From NCBI GenBank assembly GCA_905221605.1, contig CAJNDS010002257.1:225779-289778 (forward strand): a DNA stretch of 64,000 nucleotides, written 5' to 3'. The translations under genes and the position numbers were made by a program. Source of the stretch: Symbiodinium natans (Eukaryota > Sar > Dinophyceae > Suessiales > Symbiodiniaceae). The notes under the pieces are model-generated. The model saw only the letters and a program-made list of their open reading frames with translations, made no database searches and was not told where the DNA came from. Shown piece after piece: positions 42,729 through 52,985 of this stretch; positions within the stretch are counted from its first letter, which is position 1; each line of letters opens with the position of its first letter.

Positions 42729-44274
42729 CGCCCTCTTGAAGCAGGCTGGGTTTTTGAAGGTACTTTGGGGATTGATAAACAGGAATTACAAGGGGATGCT
42801 GGGTCGTCAGTGGTCAACAAGCCTAGACCGTGGCAAGAGTGTTTGTTCAGAGTTTCAGGGTGGGGGGGGGGAGGGGGGGCATCCCAGGCCTTCGTTTTGG
42901 GATGTTGTGCACTAAGCTTCGGGAATGTTAGACTTATCCCTAGTCAAGAGCATATGCACCTACAGCCCTAGCCCTGAACCCTGATTGAAGGGTTTTACTA
43001 CTGCCTCATCAAACCCCTCTCCCGCGCCCAACCCCCCCCCCCCACCCCCCGCCAAAAGTGAAAAACATAGAGAGAAGATTCGTCTTGAGAAACTTGACCA
43101 CGTTTTATGACAAGATGGGAGGCTTTGAGGCTGAGGGCTATGTAGGTCTTCGGGTTTATATAAGAAGGACGCCAGAAACCTTACCAGCACCCCTTGGAAT
43201 CGGGCTGTGCCTCTCTGGGCTACCCCAGCAGCCTAAGAAGAAGGGCTCCCCTTTTGCAGGAACACTGGACCCCAAGAAAGAGAAAGAAGGCGCAAAGGAC
43301 ATCTAGGTCTTGTAGAAACGTAGCTGCGCGCACGCACCCCAAGTGAAGGTTTCGTCTACTGTTTGTGAGGCGCCAAAAGCGACCACCCCAGGATTTAGGT
43401 GAAAGAGGATGAGCCAAACCCAAACCTTGAAACCTGAAAGGGGCGACATCTACCTCAAAGGCGCAAAGTCCTCGGAATCCTAAGCCTATAAAGATGTTGT
43501 AGACCATCCATTAATCTGAAAGGTCGGACCTTTAGGGCGTTAAGGGCCCCTAAACCCAGGGTTTAGGGCGTCAGGCTGGCAGGGATTCCGGCTTGTCACT
43601 GGGTTCAACCCTTAAGGCGCCTTTGCCACGAAGGGGTTCGCTTTGCGCTGCACCTGAAGACGTGGAGCCCCGACGATAAGACCGCTTGAAGCTCAAACAG
43701 CCTAAACCCCAAAACTCAAAAATCTTAGCATACCCTCAAGTGCCCTAAAAACCTGACACATCCTACACAACCCTAAAATCATAACACACCTAAATACCCC
43801 TAGAATCCAAACGCACGCTAAACAACCCGAAAACCTAACCTAGGGGATTTGAATTCTTTCAGATTGAGCGGGATGAAACATTAGACCCTAAACTAACTTC
43901 ACCTTAACTAATCCTACCCGAAATACGGCCCAAACAGAATAAACCCTAAACCCCGCAGCAGGAACCCAGCAGCAGGAACCCATCAAGCTAGAAGGTGACT
44001 ACGTAGGCCCCCTTCCCGTCTCGGAAAGAATATTCCCAGTTCCCGAAACTGCCTTACCACAATCATAACCTGAAGGGTATAAGGTTTGGGGCTTCTTCCT
44101 GATAGCAGGTGGCCATGTACATGTGCGATGTAGCTCCAGGGCACGACTCCATGTGACCTTAGCATGCCATAGCATGTAAGGTTTAGGGCTTTAGGGCTTT
44201 AGGCGATTCCGGCAGCTCCATGCAAGACAAAGAGGCTGATTTTACAACCCTGAACCCTACAAAGGCATCTGTCC
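42729..44274. other. repeat-poor stretch without assignable gene
   Basis: About 1.5 kb with two interrupted C/G runs (near 42860 and 43030). Overlapping frames of 60-95 codons are open on both strands at 42960-43510. No domain is recognised. Confidence 0.4.
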
Positions 44275-44405
44275 CTAAACCCTAAACCCTAAACCCTACA
44301 CCCTGAACCCTAAACTCTGAACCCTAAACTCTAAACCCTAAACCCTGAACCCTAAACTCTAAACCCTAAACCCTAAACTATAAACCCTAAACCCTAAACC
44401 CTCAA
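44275..44405 (-). repeat. telomere-like array
   Basis: CCCTAAA units with CTCTAAA and CCCTGAA variants. Confidence 0.9.
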
Positions 44406-44460
44406 GACGAAATGAATGGAAATTGTATGTGTTTTCTTTTTGAATTTCCAACTTAAATGT

Positions 44461-44660
44461 CTAGACAGCTGACAAGCTGAGTTTAAGTAAATTAGTCAAG
44501 TCACTTCAAGTCACTTCAATTCAAAACTCCCGCAAACCCCCAGGCACCCCCAGATCCCTCCCTGATCCCCAACAGCAGACAAGCCCAGTTTAAGTAAATT
44601 AATGCAAATCGCTTTCGGCAAGCCGAATATTCAGTTCACTTCAATTCACTCAAACCCCGC
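44461..44660. repeat. imperfect tandem duplication of ~106 bp
   Basis: GACAAGCTGAGTTTAAGTAA (about 44470) and GACAAGCCCAGTTTAAGTAA (about 44577) begin two copies. Each continues with a TCACTTCAATTCA block and ends in CCCGCAAA-like sequence. Confidence 0.7.
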
Positions 44661-44669
44661 AAAAGCCAG

Positions 44670-45200
44670 GAGGCCTCGGGAGGCCCCCAAATAGGCCCGG
44701 GAGGCCCCAAAATAAGGGAGACCCCAAAATCCGCCTCAAATGGGTGCTGGGAGGGCCTCGGAGGCCCCAAAATAAGCTAGAATAGGTCCGGGAAACCCTC
44801 AAGCGAGCCCCAAAAATGAGCCCCAAAAATAAGCCCCAAAATAGGCCCCAAAAATAGGCCCAAAACAATAAGCGCTCGGAGGCCTCAAAATAGGCCTTAC
44901 AAAAAAAGCCCGGAAACGCCACAGGCCCCAAAATGAGAGGCGCCAAATTAGGCGGCAGGAGGCCCCAAAATAGGCCCCGCGAGGCCCCCACAATGCCCCG
45001 AAAGGCCCCCAAAACAGGCCCAAAATAAGCCTCGCCGGGAGGCCTTAAACCAAAATATGAATAGCCCCTAAATAAACCTAGGCCCTAAAATGTGCCAAAA
45101 TAAGCCCGTGAGGCCAAAAATAAGCCCCGCGAGGCCCAAAAAAAGGCCCCGCCATAGTAGGCCCCACAAAATAAGCCCCGGGACCCCCCAGGCTGGCTGA
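44670..45200. repeat. degenerate GGCCCCAAAATA repeat field
   Basis: The word GAGGCCCCAAAATA and close variants recur at irregular 13-40 bp spacing for about 500 bp. Minus-strand frames read as Phe-Trp-Gly-Leu repeats and are not called. Confidence 0.75.
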
Positions 45201-45246
45201 ATGCCTGCGTCTGTGAGCAAAAAACAAAAGGAACGGGCTTCGCACG

Positions 45247-45564
45247 ATGAGTATCTGCGATCAAAATCAGAGGGAGGGGCTTCGTGCGCCGTCAATCATT
45301 GTGACTGGCCTGGAGACCGTACGGGCTGACTGCCCCGAGTGTGAGACGTGCGAGGCAACGGCATCTGCCATAGCGCACTCCCCAAAGTTCTGTACTGAGC
45401 AGCACTGTTTAAGAAATCATTGGCTTCAGAAAATTAGCCCCTGGCCAGGCGCGTTTCTTAAGCAGTGCTGTCGCTGCAGCATTGCTGGCCTGCTGACCCA
45501 GCATGGTGCGCACGCCGAGACATGGTACACATGCCAAGTCCTACCGCGATTGGGAGCCAGTTAA
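45247..45564 (+). CDS. candidate Cys-rich small protein, unrecognised
   Basis: An ATG-to-TAA frame of 105 codons in the repeat-poor island. The product has clustered cysteines: C-x2-C-x2-C at about residues 29-35, C-x4-C near 48-53, C-C-x-C near 73-76 and a Trp-Tyr-x-Cys near the end. Spacing is suggestive of metal binding but matches no family I can name. No competing long frame covers it. It could be a small gene, an exon of a longer plus-strand gene, or chance. Confidence 0.25.
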   Translation: MSICDQNQREGLRAPSIIVTGLETVRADCPECETCEATASAIAHSPKFCTEQHCLRNHWLQKISPWPGAFLKQCCRCSIAGLLTQHGAHAETWYTCQVLPRLGAS

Positions 45565-45803
45565 ATCAAACAACGACAGGTTTTGGGAGATATCTCGGTT
45601 CTACATAGATTTGTAAGCCGCTCTGCGAAGGACTCAATTTCATCCTACGCAGGGCTGCATGGTGACATCCCATTCACGGTGACGGAGCATAGGAGCGGGG
45701 CTCCAATATGTATGCACACTGCAGTTGGCCACGAAACATACTCTAAAAGCTCAGTCGTGGACGCTTGAGCGACCTGCTCAGTCGCTGAGCCTCGGTCACG
45801 TGA

Positions 45804-46163
45804 TGGTACGAGTATCCACTGCACAGGTGCACTCATCCAAGCTTCCCGCGATTTTTATTTGCAGATCCACCGGCATGCAATGAGGACCCTGAGGTGAGAC
45901 CGACGCGTAATTCCAGTGAAGTGTCTGGAAGGGCTTCAATAGCAACTGCATCAGAACGTCAACATCTAGAAACACTGCCTCCTCACATCAACAACCGTCT
46001 CCGGAGGGTCAACCACGTCCTTGCAACACGCAAAACAATTTATTCATTCTCGCGCAAAAACTTTGGTGATTTGACTCTTCGTGCCTGTTTCCAAATTCCA
46101 CGCCAAGATGAGCTGCATCGGAGTGCTTCGACTTTCAGATTCAAGTTCTTGGGGTTTGTGTAG
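45804..46163 (+). CDS. candidate internal or terminal exon, unrecognised
   Basis: The frame opens after a TGA at 45801 and closes with TAG at 46161. A plausible 3' splice site (TTTTTATTTGCAG) ends at 45863, from which about 99 codons stay open. The product is basic (many Arg/Lys in its second half). A GTGAGA that could act as a 5' splice site at 45894 makes an alternative short exon possible. Function unknown. Confidence 0.25.
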   Translation, partial: WYEYPLHRCTHPSFPRFLFADPPACNEDPEVRPTRNSSEVSGRASIATASERQHLETLPPHINNRLRRVNHVLATRKTIYSFSRKNFGDLTLRACFQIPRQDELHRSASTFRFKFLGFV

Positions 46164-46258
46164 GGTTTAGGGTTGAGGGTTTGGGGTTTACGCGTGTGCT
46201 GACCAAACCAGGTTGGGCTCGCATTAGAGGGGCACTAGTAAAGCTGACTGAGCTGCAG

Positions 46259-46501
46259 ATGGGTTGTCCATTCCCGGCCAGTGCGCCAGATTCAACACCA
46301 ATAAACAGCCAAAATGCTGCCGCGAGAATTTTGGGCCCCAAGTTAAGCAAGAAATCTGCTTACCTCATGCCCCAGATCAAGCCCCAAATTCCCGGAATGA
46401 AGCCCTTTCACAGACGTCCCGCAAGAAAAACAAAAACAAAACAAGGAGATGTGGTGCGTCAAGGCTGCGCAAGCACGCTGCAAAAAAAACTACCGCTCTA
46501 G
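46259..46501 (+). CDS. candidate small basic protein, unrecognised
   Basis: An 80-codon ATG-to-TAG frame with a Ser/Pro/Asn-rich start and a Lys/Arg-rich C-terminal half. It overlaps another open plus-strand frame, so support is weak. Confidence 0.15.
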   Translation: MGCPFPASAPDSTPINSQNAAARILGPKLSKKSAYLMPQIKPQIPGMKPFHRRPARKTKTKQGDVVRQGCASTLQKKLPL

Positions 46502-46553
46502 ACAGACCCAGCCCAGTCCCTAGCCCTCCGACAGACATATTAGTTTACATGTG

Positions 46554-46579
46554 ACACGTCCACATCAGTGTGGACGTGT
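46554..46579. other. perfect 11-bp hairpin
   Basis: ACACGTCCACA and its exact reverse complement TGTGGACGTGT are separated by TCAG. It lies in the repeat-poor island, about 50 bp after the small basic frame. It could be a regulatory palindrome or an RNA hairpin. Confidence 0.6.
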
Positions 46580-47129
46580 TACAAAGAAAAGTGAATCACC
46601 GGCAAGTTTCAACTTTCATTTCTCTGTAGTTCTAAGGTACGCTCATACCGTACATATGGCTACTCAAAATCAATGCTTCTATACTAGGACACCATTCCAT
46701 AGAGACCATCTGCCAATCGGTCTGGAATTAACAAGCAACCTTCCCAACAGCAAATCCTGTCGCTTTGGGGCTATTGTGCAACTTATCAGCATGACAGAAC
46801 CCGACTGTAGCTTAAAGCAAGGATGCAGAGTTATTTTATTGCGAAAGCTTTGGTTCCTTTCGTTCACTCGCGACATGGACGTCACGACTTTTGCGCTTTT
46901 TCGCAATCTTTGCCAACGCGTCGGGTGACTCCTAGCTGTAGCTGCTGGATAAACGGAGCGAGCCGATCCCAGGACTTCTATTCAAGGGCTCTTCATGCTA
47001 CAGTCGTCGTAACAGCACCCAGCTTCAATCGACTCGCATGCACCCACCCCTGAGATTGCGCCCATCGCCATGACCACCCAAAGGCAACTTTCTAAACCCC
47101 AAATTTGGACACAAAAAAAGACGTGACAC

Positions 47130-48428
47130 CTGCAGCACAGCAAGTCTCAGTCGCTGACGAAGTTTGCTGGCAAGGCCCAGGTTGTCTTTCGTTGCTGAGC
47201 GCACGGGAAAAGTCCTCACGAAGGTGAGCAAGCAAGTCCAGATAGGCGAGAATGTCACGACACCCATCCTGGACGGTTCTTGTTGTCCATTTCTCTGGCT
47301 CGCCAAATCGGCGACGCAGGTGCTGCAGGAGTAGGCCCGACAGCTCATCCATCAAGACGGTTGTGCTCCTCGAGTGCACTGGAGGGCGGTTCTCGCACAC
47401 CAAAATCTCGCGTGCAAACACCAAGCTTCTGCAGTAAGGCCTCGGCTTGGACCGTCGAGCTGCTTCACCACCGCCCTTCCGAATGAACTTGCGCGCATCA
47501 TCGGCTGCCTGACAAACGCCAATGGAGCATGCGCAATACCGAAAGCGCGTCAATCCAAGAAACAATATCGTGCACAAGACACGTCTGCTACTGCACATGT
47601 ACACCAATGCATGTGCTTACCACAACTTCTTGGAATTTTACCAATGCGCAACTGCCCTCTCTTTTTGGAGACCCTCTAGAATAATCCACCCATCGCGACT
47701 AAAATAGCAGCGAGGCAAAAACCAACTATCGCAGAAATGCCGCCTCCTCGTCCAGCACGACGCCCGACTCGGGCACCCAGACATGGCCCAGTGCCGCCGG
47801 ACCATTCTCTTCCAACCACGGCACCTCAGGCCAGCACTGATGAGGCACTCATCCACCTGCTCTGTGTTTTTTCAGCAACAGTCAGAGCTTTCTCAATATT
47901 CAATTTCTAGCAAGATGCTAAGTTCTTTGAGCGCGTCAAAGGTGTTCTTGGGAAAGTCGAACACGACCGTGTTCCGCTTGATCACGCTCGTCGAGCATAC
48001 CGCGGTGCCAGAAATATGGTGCTGCTGCTGTAGCACCTTCATGCACTTCTTTGGTGCGTCCATCGCCTGTTATCAGACAACAGCCACAATGCCAAAAAAA
48101 CATCTTGTAGCGGGCATATCTTTCCACTACGTTGCATTGAACACTGTCCAAAATATGACGCTGTCGGGAAACACGATGTGCTAGGCTTGCGAACACCAGA
48201 GCCACGCGGAGCTGCAAACCGGAAGGCATCCTCATCTTGAACTCCTGCAAATGGGCCATCTGCTATATGTCCCCATTGGATATGCATGAACGCACATACG
48301 CATACACTTGCACTGACGTAATTAGGGCGGACTATATTCTGAAGTTGTTGCAATTTGGTATTAGTCCAAGTTGAAAACCCCACGTAGGCGCGCCACTCCG
48401 CACATCCAATGTTCAAGGATACTTCCAT
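47130..48428 (-). CDS. candidate split gene with GT-AG introns, unrecognised
   Basis: Three segments join without breaking frame: exon 1 at 48428-48384 (ATG, 15 codons), exon 2 at 48244-48131 (38 codons) and exon 3 at 48066-47896 (57 codons), with TGA at 47893-47895. Introns of 139 and 64 bases begin GT and end AG; TTTGCAG and ATAACAG precede exons 2 and 3, and in-frame stops in the introns support splicing. Exon 3 has strongly G/C-ending codons, as expected of coding sequence. Downstream on the same strand are two further coding-like frames: 47848-47728 (40 codons, open after a TGA) and 47508 to about 47195 (after a TTTGTCAG acceptor), the latter apparently continuing in another frame to a CAG|GTGTCA donor-like site at 47130. 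So this is either a 110-residue protein plus another gene, or one longer gene, perhaps with a frameshift. Products are basic and helical; no family is recognised. Confidence 0.4.
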
Positions 48429-48538
48429 TGCTTCCGCACGTCTTCAATGCAGACAGATAGGACCTGCCACCAAGCACAGGGTACCAAGCAGCAATATGTG
48501 CGAAGAGTAGGCAACCTATACCGAATCGGCTAATCTCC

Positions 48539-48650
48539 AAAAAAACGTTTTGCTCAAAAAAGTTTCGATCAAAACGTTTCGCTCAAAACGTTTCGCCCAA
48601 AACTGTCGCCCAAAACTTTCGCCCAAAACTTTCGCTCAAAACTTGTTGGG
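48539..48650. repeat. AAAACGTTTCGC tandem repeat
   Basis: About eight imperfect 13-16 bp units of the type CAAAACTTTCGC(T/C)C. Confidence 0.85.
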
Positions 48651-48830
48651 ACCCAAACCATATACAATTTCTATAAACCCTTGCTTGCACGAATGTCCTG
48701 GCAGCTCCCTGCAAATGACAGATTTCAGTAGGGTTTGGGGCTAAAGTTTCGCGGACTTTTTTTGGGCGAAGGTTGAGGAGGGGTTTTGGCTCCAAACCCA
48801 AGCAAAAGCCCTGAAAGTTTAAGGGCTCAA

Positions 48831-48858
48831 GCCCTAAACCCTAAACCCTAAACCCCGA
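48831..48858 (-). repeat. short telomere-like array
   Basis: Three to four CCCTAAA units. Confidence 0.85.
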
Positions 48859-49140
48859 GCCGGCCTGATCGGCACGCAGCGGCTGCAGCTTCTCACTGCG
48901 GGCCGCGTAGATCCTTGGAGCACGGCTTTGTTCAGGGCAGCGAGTTTTTGTGGTTTTGGGTTTGGGGTTTGCAGATGGGGGCCGAGGAGATTTTTCGGGC
49001 TTAGGAGATCAAAGGCTTAACGGCTTAGGAGCTTACAGGCTTAGGATACGGTCAAGAGATACCAGCTCCCCTAGAACCTGAATAGCCAAACCCCCAAAAG
49101 ATTGGAAACCCCCCAAAAACCCTAAAGCCTGAAGGGAGTG

Positions 49141-50400
49141 AGGGAACCGTAGAAGAGAAGGAGAGAGAAGGAGAGAGAAGGAGAGAGAAGGAGAGAGAAG
49201 GAGAGAGAAGGAGAGAGAAGGAGAGAGAAGGAGAGAGAAGGAGAGAGAAACAGACAGAAGTAGAGAGAAGGAGAGAAGGAGAGAGCAAGAAAGAGAAGGA
49301 AAGAGAAGGAAAGAGAAGGAGAAAATGAGAGAAAGAGAGACAGAGAGACAGAGAGACAGACAGACAGAGAGACAGAGAGACAGAGAGACAGAGAGACAGA
49401 GAGACAGAGAGACAGAGAGACAGAGAGACAGAGCGACAGAGAGACAGAGAGACAGAGGGAAAGAGGGAAAGAGGAAAAGAGGGAAAGAGGGAAAGAGGGA
49501 AAGAGGGAAAGAGGGAAAGAGGGAAAGAGGGAAAGAGGGAAAGAGGGAAAGAGGGAAAGAGGGAAAGAGGGAAAGAGGGAAAGAGGGAAAGAGGGAAAGA
49601 GGGAAAGAGGGAAAGAGGGAAAGAGGGAAAGAGGGAAAGAAAAGAGGGAAAGAAAAGAGAGAAAGAGAGAAAGAGAGAAAGAGAGAAAGAGAGAAAGAGA
49701 GAAAGAGAGAAAGAGAGAAAGAGAGAAAGAGAGAACGAGAGAAAGAGAGAAAGAGAGAAAGAGAGAAAGAGAGAAACAGAGAAAGAGAGAAAGAGAGAAA
49801 GAGAGAAAGGGAGAAAGAGAGAAAGAGAGAAAGAGAGAAAGAGAGAAAGAGAGAAAGAGAGAAAGAGAGAAAGAGAGAAAGAGAGAAAGAGAGAAAGATA
49901 GAAAGAGAGAAAGAGAGAAAGAGAGAAAGAGAGAAAGAGAGAAAGAGAGAAAGAGAGAAAGAGAGAAAGAGAGGGAGAGAAAGAGAGAAAGAGAGAAAGA
50001 GAGAAAGAGAGAAAGAGAGAAAGAGAGAAAGAGAGAAAGAGAGAAAGAGAGAAAGAGAGAAAGAGAGAAAGAGAGGAAGAGAGAAAGAGAGAAAGAGAGA
50101 AAGAGAGAAACAAAGAGAGAGAGAGAGAGAGAACAAAAAGGAAAATAACAACTACCATTTGCTTAAGAACACCAAAAGAATGAATAATAATAATCCCTAA
50201 ACTACCCTTATAAGGAAGAATAATTTTGGCTTGTGAAGTTCTTACAAAAGAGAGAAAGGTCAAGAGAGATAGAGAGAGAGAACAAAAACCAAAACAAAAC
50301 AAAAATAAAGAGTTAGAAAAACAAAGAGAGCGAGAGAGCGAGAGAGCGAGAGAGCGAGAGAGCGAAAGAGCGAGAGAGCGAGAGAGCCAGAGAGCGATTA
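49141..50400 (+). repeat. 1.25-kb polypurine satellite, interrupted by a family C element
   Basis: Almost pure G/A on the plus strand in blocks: 10-mer AGGAGAGAGA (about 49155-49250), then 8-mers GACAGAGA (49337-49452), GGGAAAGA (49453-49640), GAGAAAGA (49650-50110) and GAGAGCGA (50325-50395). A period of 8 leaves every frame open, giving 290-416 codon Arg/Glu/Lys and Phe/Leu/Ser frames that are not genes. Confidence 0.95.
50158..50246 (+). mobile_element. Family C palindromic element, copy C1
   Basis: TTTGCTTAAGAACACC at the left and GAAGTTCTTACAAA at the right form short inverted ends. The interior ACTACCCTTATAAGGAAGAA is shared, inverted, with the element at 63229. It interrupts the purine satellite, with GA-rich sequence on both sides. 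Confidence 0.7.
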
Positions 50401-50402
50401 GG

Positions 50403-50465
50403 ATCTAGGGTTAGGGTTTAGGGTTTAGGGATTAGGGTTTAGGGTTTAGGGTTTAGGGTTCAGTA
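50403..50465 (+). repeat. telomere-like array
   Basis: About eight TTTAGGG-type units. Confidence 0.9.
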
Positions 50466-50583
50466 ACCTGGGGGCAACTACGGGTGCAAGGCAGGGTCTT
50501 GGGGGCGTCAAGGGCAGTCCCAGCTGCTGCAGGAGAAGGCGCAGCTGCGGCACAAACGACAGGGCGTTCAAAAGCCTGGGATC

Positions 50584-50635
50584 AGGGTTTAGGGTTTAGG
50601 GTTTAGGGTTTAGGGCCCAGGGCCCCTAAACCCTA
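50584..50635. repeat. head-to-head telomere-like junction
   Basis: Four TTTAGGG units end in TTTAGGGCCC (50609-50618), and GGGCCCCTAAA follows at 50620-50630, making a near-perfect palindrome. Confidence 0.85.
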
Positions 50636-51270
50636 CAAAAAAGCCAACGGAGTTGTATTCTGAATCTGGTGCTTGTTTTGGGGCCCCCACGGGTTAGGCT
50701 TTGGGGAGGTCCGTCCATGCCAGGTATTTCAGGCTTGCGCGTCGGATTTCTTGGGTTGAGGGCAGGAGGCGCCGGTGGCCGTAGGCCAGCCACTTCTACA
50801 GACCTTATTTGGGGGCGTTAGCCACCCATAAGACCCCAAGCGCAGAACCCCGAACCCCTCAACTCCAAGCTTCCCCCACAACACCCCAACATCCCTCGGC
50901 CTCGGCCCCCAACAACCCTCTTCAAAAGGCCCCCCCCCCTCCCCCCTTCCGGAAGTCTAGGGACCTTGCCAGCTATGCTCTGAGGCTATGAGGCTGCGAA
51001 TGCCTGGGGGCACCACGCCTGTTAGGATGGGCTCCACTACGCTTTGTAGACCTTGCTTCGATACTTCCTTTTGAAAAAATAAACACAAAACTTGTCATCT
51101 CCCCTTGGGCGTTTACAAGAACGAACAGGCAAAATACAAAAGCGAAAAGGCAACGTACTTCCTAAGGACGATATAGACGTCCCAAATGGTGGCCAAACTG
51201 CCCCACCACCACGAAGCCAGCAGCCTGCATACATGTGTCGAGGCATTGGGGAGAAGGATTTCGGGTTTTA
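50636..51270. other. unique sequence without recognised gene
   Basis: Short frames only; two C-rich runs lie near 50930. Confidence 0.45.
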
Positions 51271-51319
51271 CCCTAAACCCTAAACCCTCAACCCTAAACC
51301 CTTAGGGGTTTACTCTCCT

Positions 51320-51393
51320 AGGTTGGCCCTTGTTCATCTCTGAAGAGAAGCCTACCCAATAAGGAATATATAACATGGAACAAGGGCTGACCT
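51320..51393. mobile_element. Family G palindromic element (single copy)
   Basis: AGGTTGGCCCTTGTTCAT at the left pairs with ACATGGAACAAGGGCTGACCT at the right; 74 bp in total with an AATAAGGAATATATAA centre. Confidence 0.6.
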
Positions 51394-51634
51394 TGTGTAA
51401 GGGCGTGAGGGCTTCGAAGGCTCAGGAAAGCCATTCCCTTCGGGTGGGCTTGGGGCTTCGAAGGGCTTCGGGCCTGGTTGCGGGGCCTGTTAGGGTTTTA
51501 GGCGCACTTCCTGAAACCCTAAACCCTAAACCCTAAACCCTAAACACGACCAGCGAAGGGCTTTACAGATGCACAGACGGACCCTCTAACCCAGGTGGAC
51601 GCCGTGCGAGGGTTTGGGGTTACAGGTATGTGTT

Positions 51635-51738
51635 GAGATGCCGCCCCCCCACCCCCTTATACTAACAGTCCGTAACAGGGAGCATAGTACCGCCCCGATT
51701 ACAATCCGATTAAGGATTCGTATAAGGGGGAACATCCC
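51635..51738. mobile_element. Family B palindromic element, copy B6
   Basis: CCCTTATACTAACAGTCC is intact on the left, behind an expanded C run. The right end is TATAAGGGGGAACATCCC. Confidence 0.7.
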
Positions 51739-51879
51739 AAGCACGAGGTTGAGAGTTTTCGGGTTGAGGTGCCCCACGGCCTCGGCGTCATCAAAGCCGA
51801 GGTCGATGGCCAAGCGAGGTGTGATAAGAAGCCTGGGCTCCCAGAGCTTAGGCTCTAGTAGGGTTTAGCCCAAGAAGCC

Positions 51880-51945
51880 CTAAACCCCAAACCCGAAACC
51901 CCAAACCCTAACCCTAAACCCCAAACCCTAAACCCTAAACCCGTT
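51880..51945 (-). repeat. telomere-like array
   Basis: CCCTAAA, CCCGAAA and CCCCAAA units. Confidence 0.9.
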
Positions 51946-52029
51946 CGTGCTTAAGGGGGGCTTATCCGGGGAACCAAGTAAGGATACGATTGAGGGTGCT
52001 CGAAGACTAGAGCCCTCAACCTTAAACCT

Positions 52030-52228
52030 CTAAACCCTGGTTTAGGGTTCAGGGTCTAGGGTTAAGGGCTTAGGGCTTAGGGCTTAAGGGTTTAGGGTTT
52101 AGGGTTTAGGGTTTAGGGTTTAGGGTTTAGGGTTTAGGGTTTAGGGTTTAGGGTTTAGGGTTTAGGGTTTAGGGTTTAGGGTTTAGGGTTTAGGGTTTAG
52201 GGTTTAGGGTTTAGGGTTTAGGGTAAGA
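52030..52228. repeat. telomere-like array starting at a tail-to-tail junction
   Basis: CTAAACC (52030-52036) and GGTTTAG (52039-52045) face each other across two bases. CTTAGGG variants and about 20 TTTAGGG units follow. Confidence 0.9.
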
Positions 52229-52294
52229 CCCCAAACGCTTAAGAGCCCACATTAAACCGCAGCTCGGGTTTGCTGCAGATTCCATCCAACACGG

Positions 52295-52420
52295 TTGAGG
52301 GTTCAGGGTTTGGGGTCTAGGGTTTAGGGTTTAGGGTTTAGGGTTGGGGTTTTGGGGTTTAGGGTTCAGGGTTTGGGGTCTAGGGTTTTGGGTTTACTGC
52401 AGGGTTCGGGGTTTAGGATT
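52295..52420 (+). repeat. degenerate telomere-like array
   Basis: TTTAGGG, TCTAGGG and TTTGGGG units. The phrase TTCAGGGTTTGGGGTCTAGGG occurs twice, about 55 bp apart. Confidence 0.85.
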
Positions 52421-52769
52421 CGGCTTTCCATAAGGTGTGGCTGCCCCGAACAGTGGAAGCCTTCTTTGCTTGCAAGTTCCTAGCGGGAACCGAAACACTT
52501 AACCCACAAGAAAGGAAAGGAGTTTAGGGATTATAGGCCGTAGTGCAATGGGCCACTTATCGGCCCTGAGACCGTGTGGCTCTGTACCAAAAAAGATAAC
52601 CTAAACCCTACACCCCTCAACCCTACAGCCTCTAAACCCCAAACCCCACACCCCAAACCCTAAACCCTAAACCCTTCCCGAAGGCGCGACCTTTGGGAGC
52701 TGTTGAGGGACCACCGATTGCCCAGGAGCCCTGAAACCCATGCAAAGCAATCCCGCACAACTTTGGGTT

Positions 52770-52985
52770 TAAGGGCTTAGGTTTTAGGGTTTAGGGTTTG
52801 TAGGGCTTAGGGCTTAAGGCTTAGGGCTTAGGGCTTAGGGCTTAGGGCTTAGGGCTTAGGGCTTAGGGCTTAGGGCTTAGGGTTTGTAGGGCTTAGGGCT
52901 TAGGTTTTAGAGTTTAGGGTTTGTAGTGCTTAGGGCTTAGGGTTTAGGGTTTAGGGTTTGTAGGGCTTAGGGCTTAGGGTGATCA
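52770..52985 (+). repeat. CTTAGGG variant array
   Basis: About 15 CTTAGGG units interspersed with repeats of TTTGTAGGG. Confidence 0.9.

Noticed and set aside
48784-48795. TTTTGGCTCCAA, resembling the spliced-leader 3' end
   Set aside because: It matches only nine or ten bases, has no gene downstream, and similar partial matches occur elsewhere (for example near 58410).
49033-50302. Open frames of 291-416 codons (Phe-Leu-Ser on the minus strand, Arg-Glu-Lys on the plus strand)
   Set aside because: They are readings of an 8-bp-period polypurine satellite that leaves all frames open, with no non-repetitive domain.
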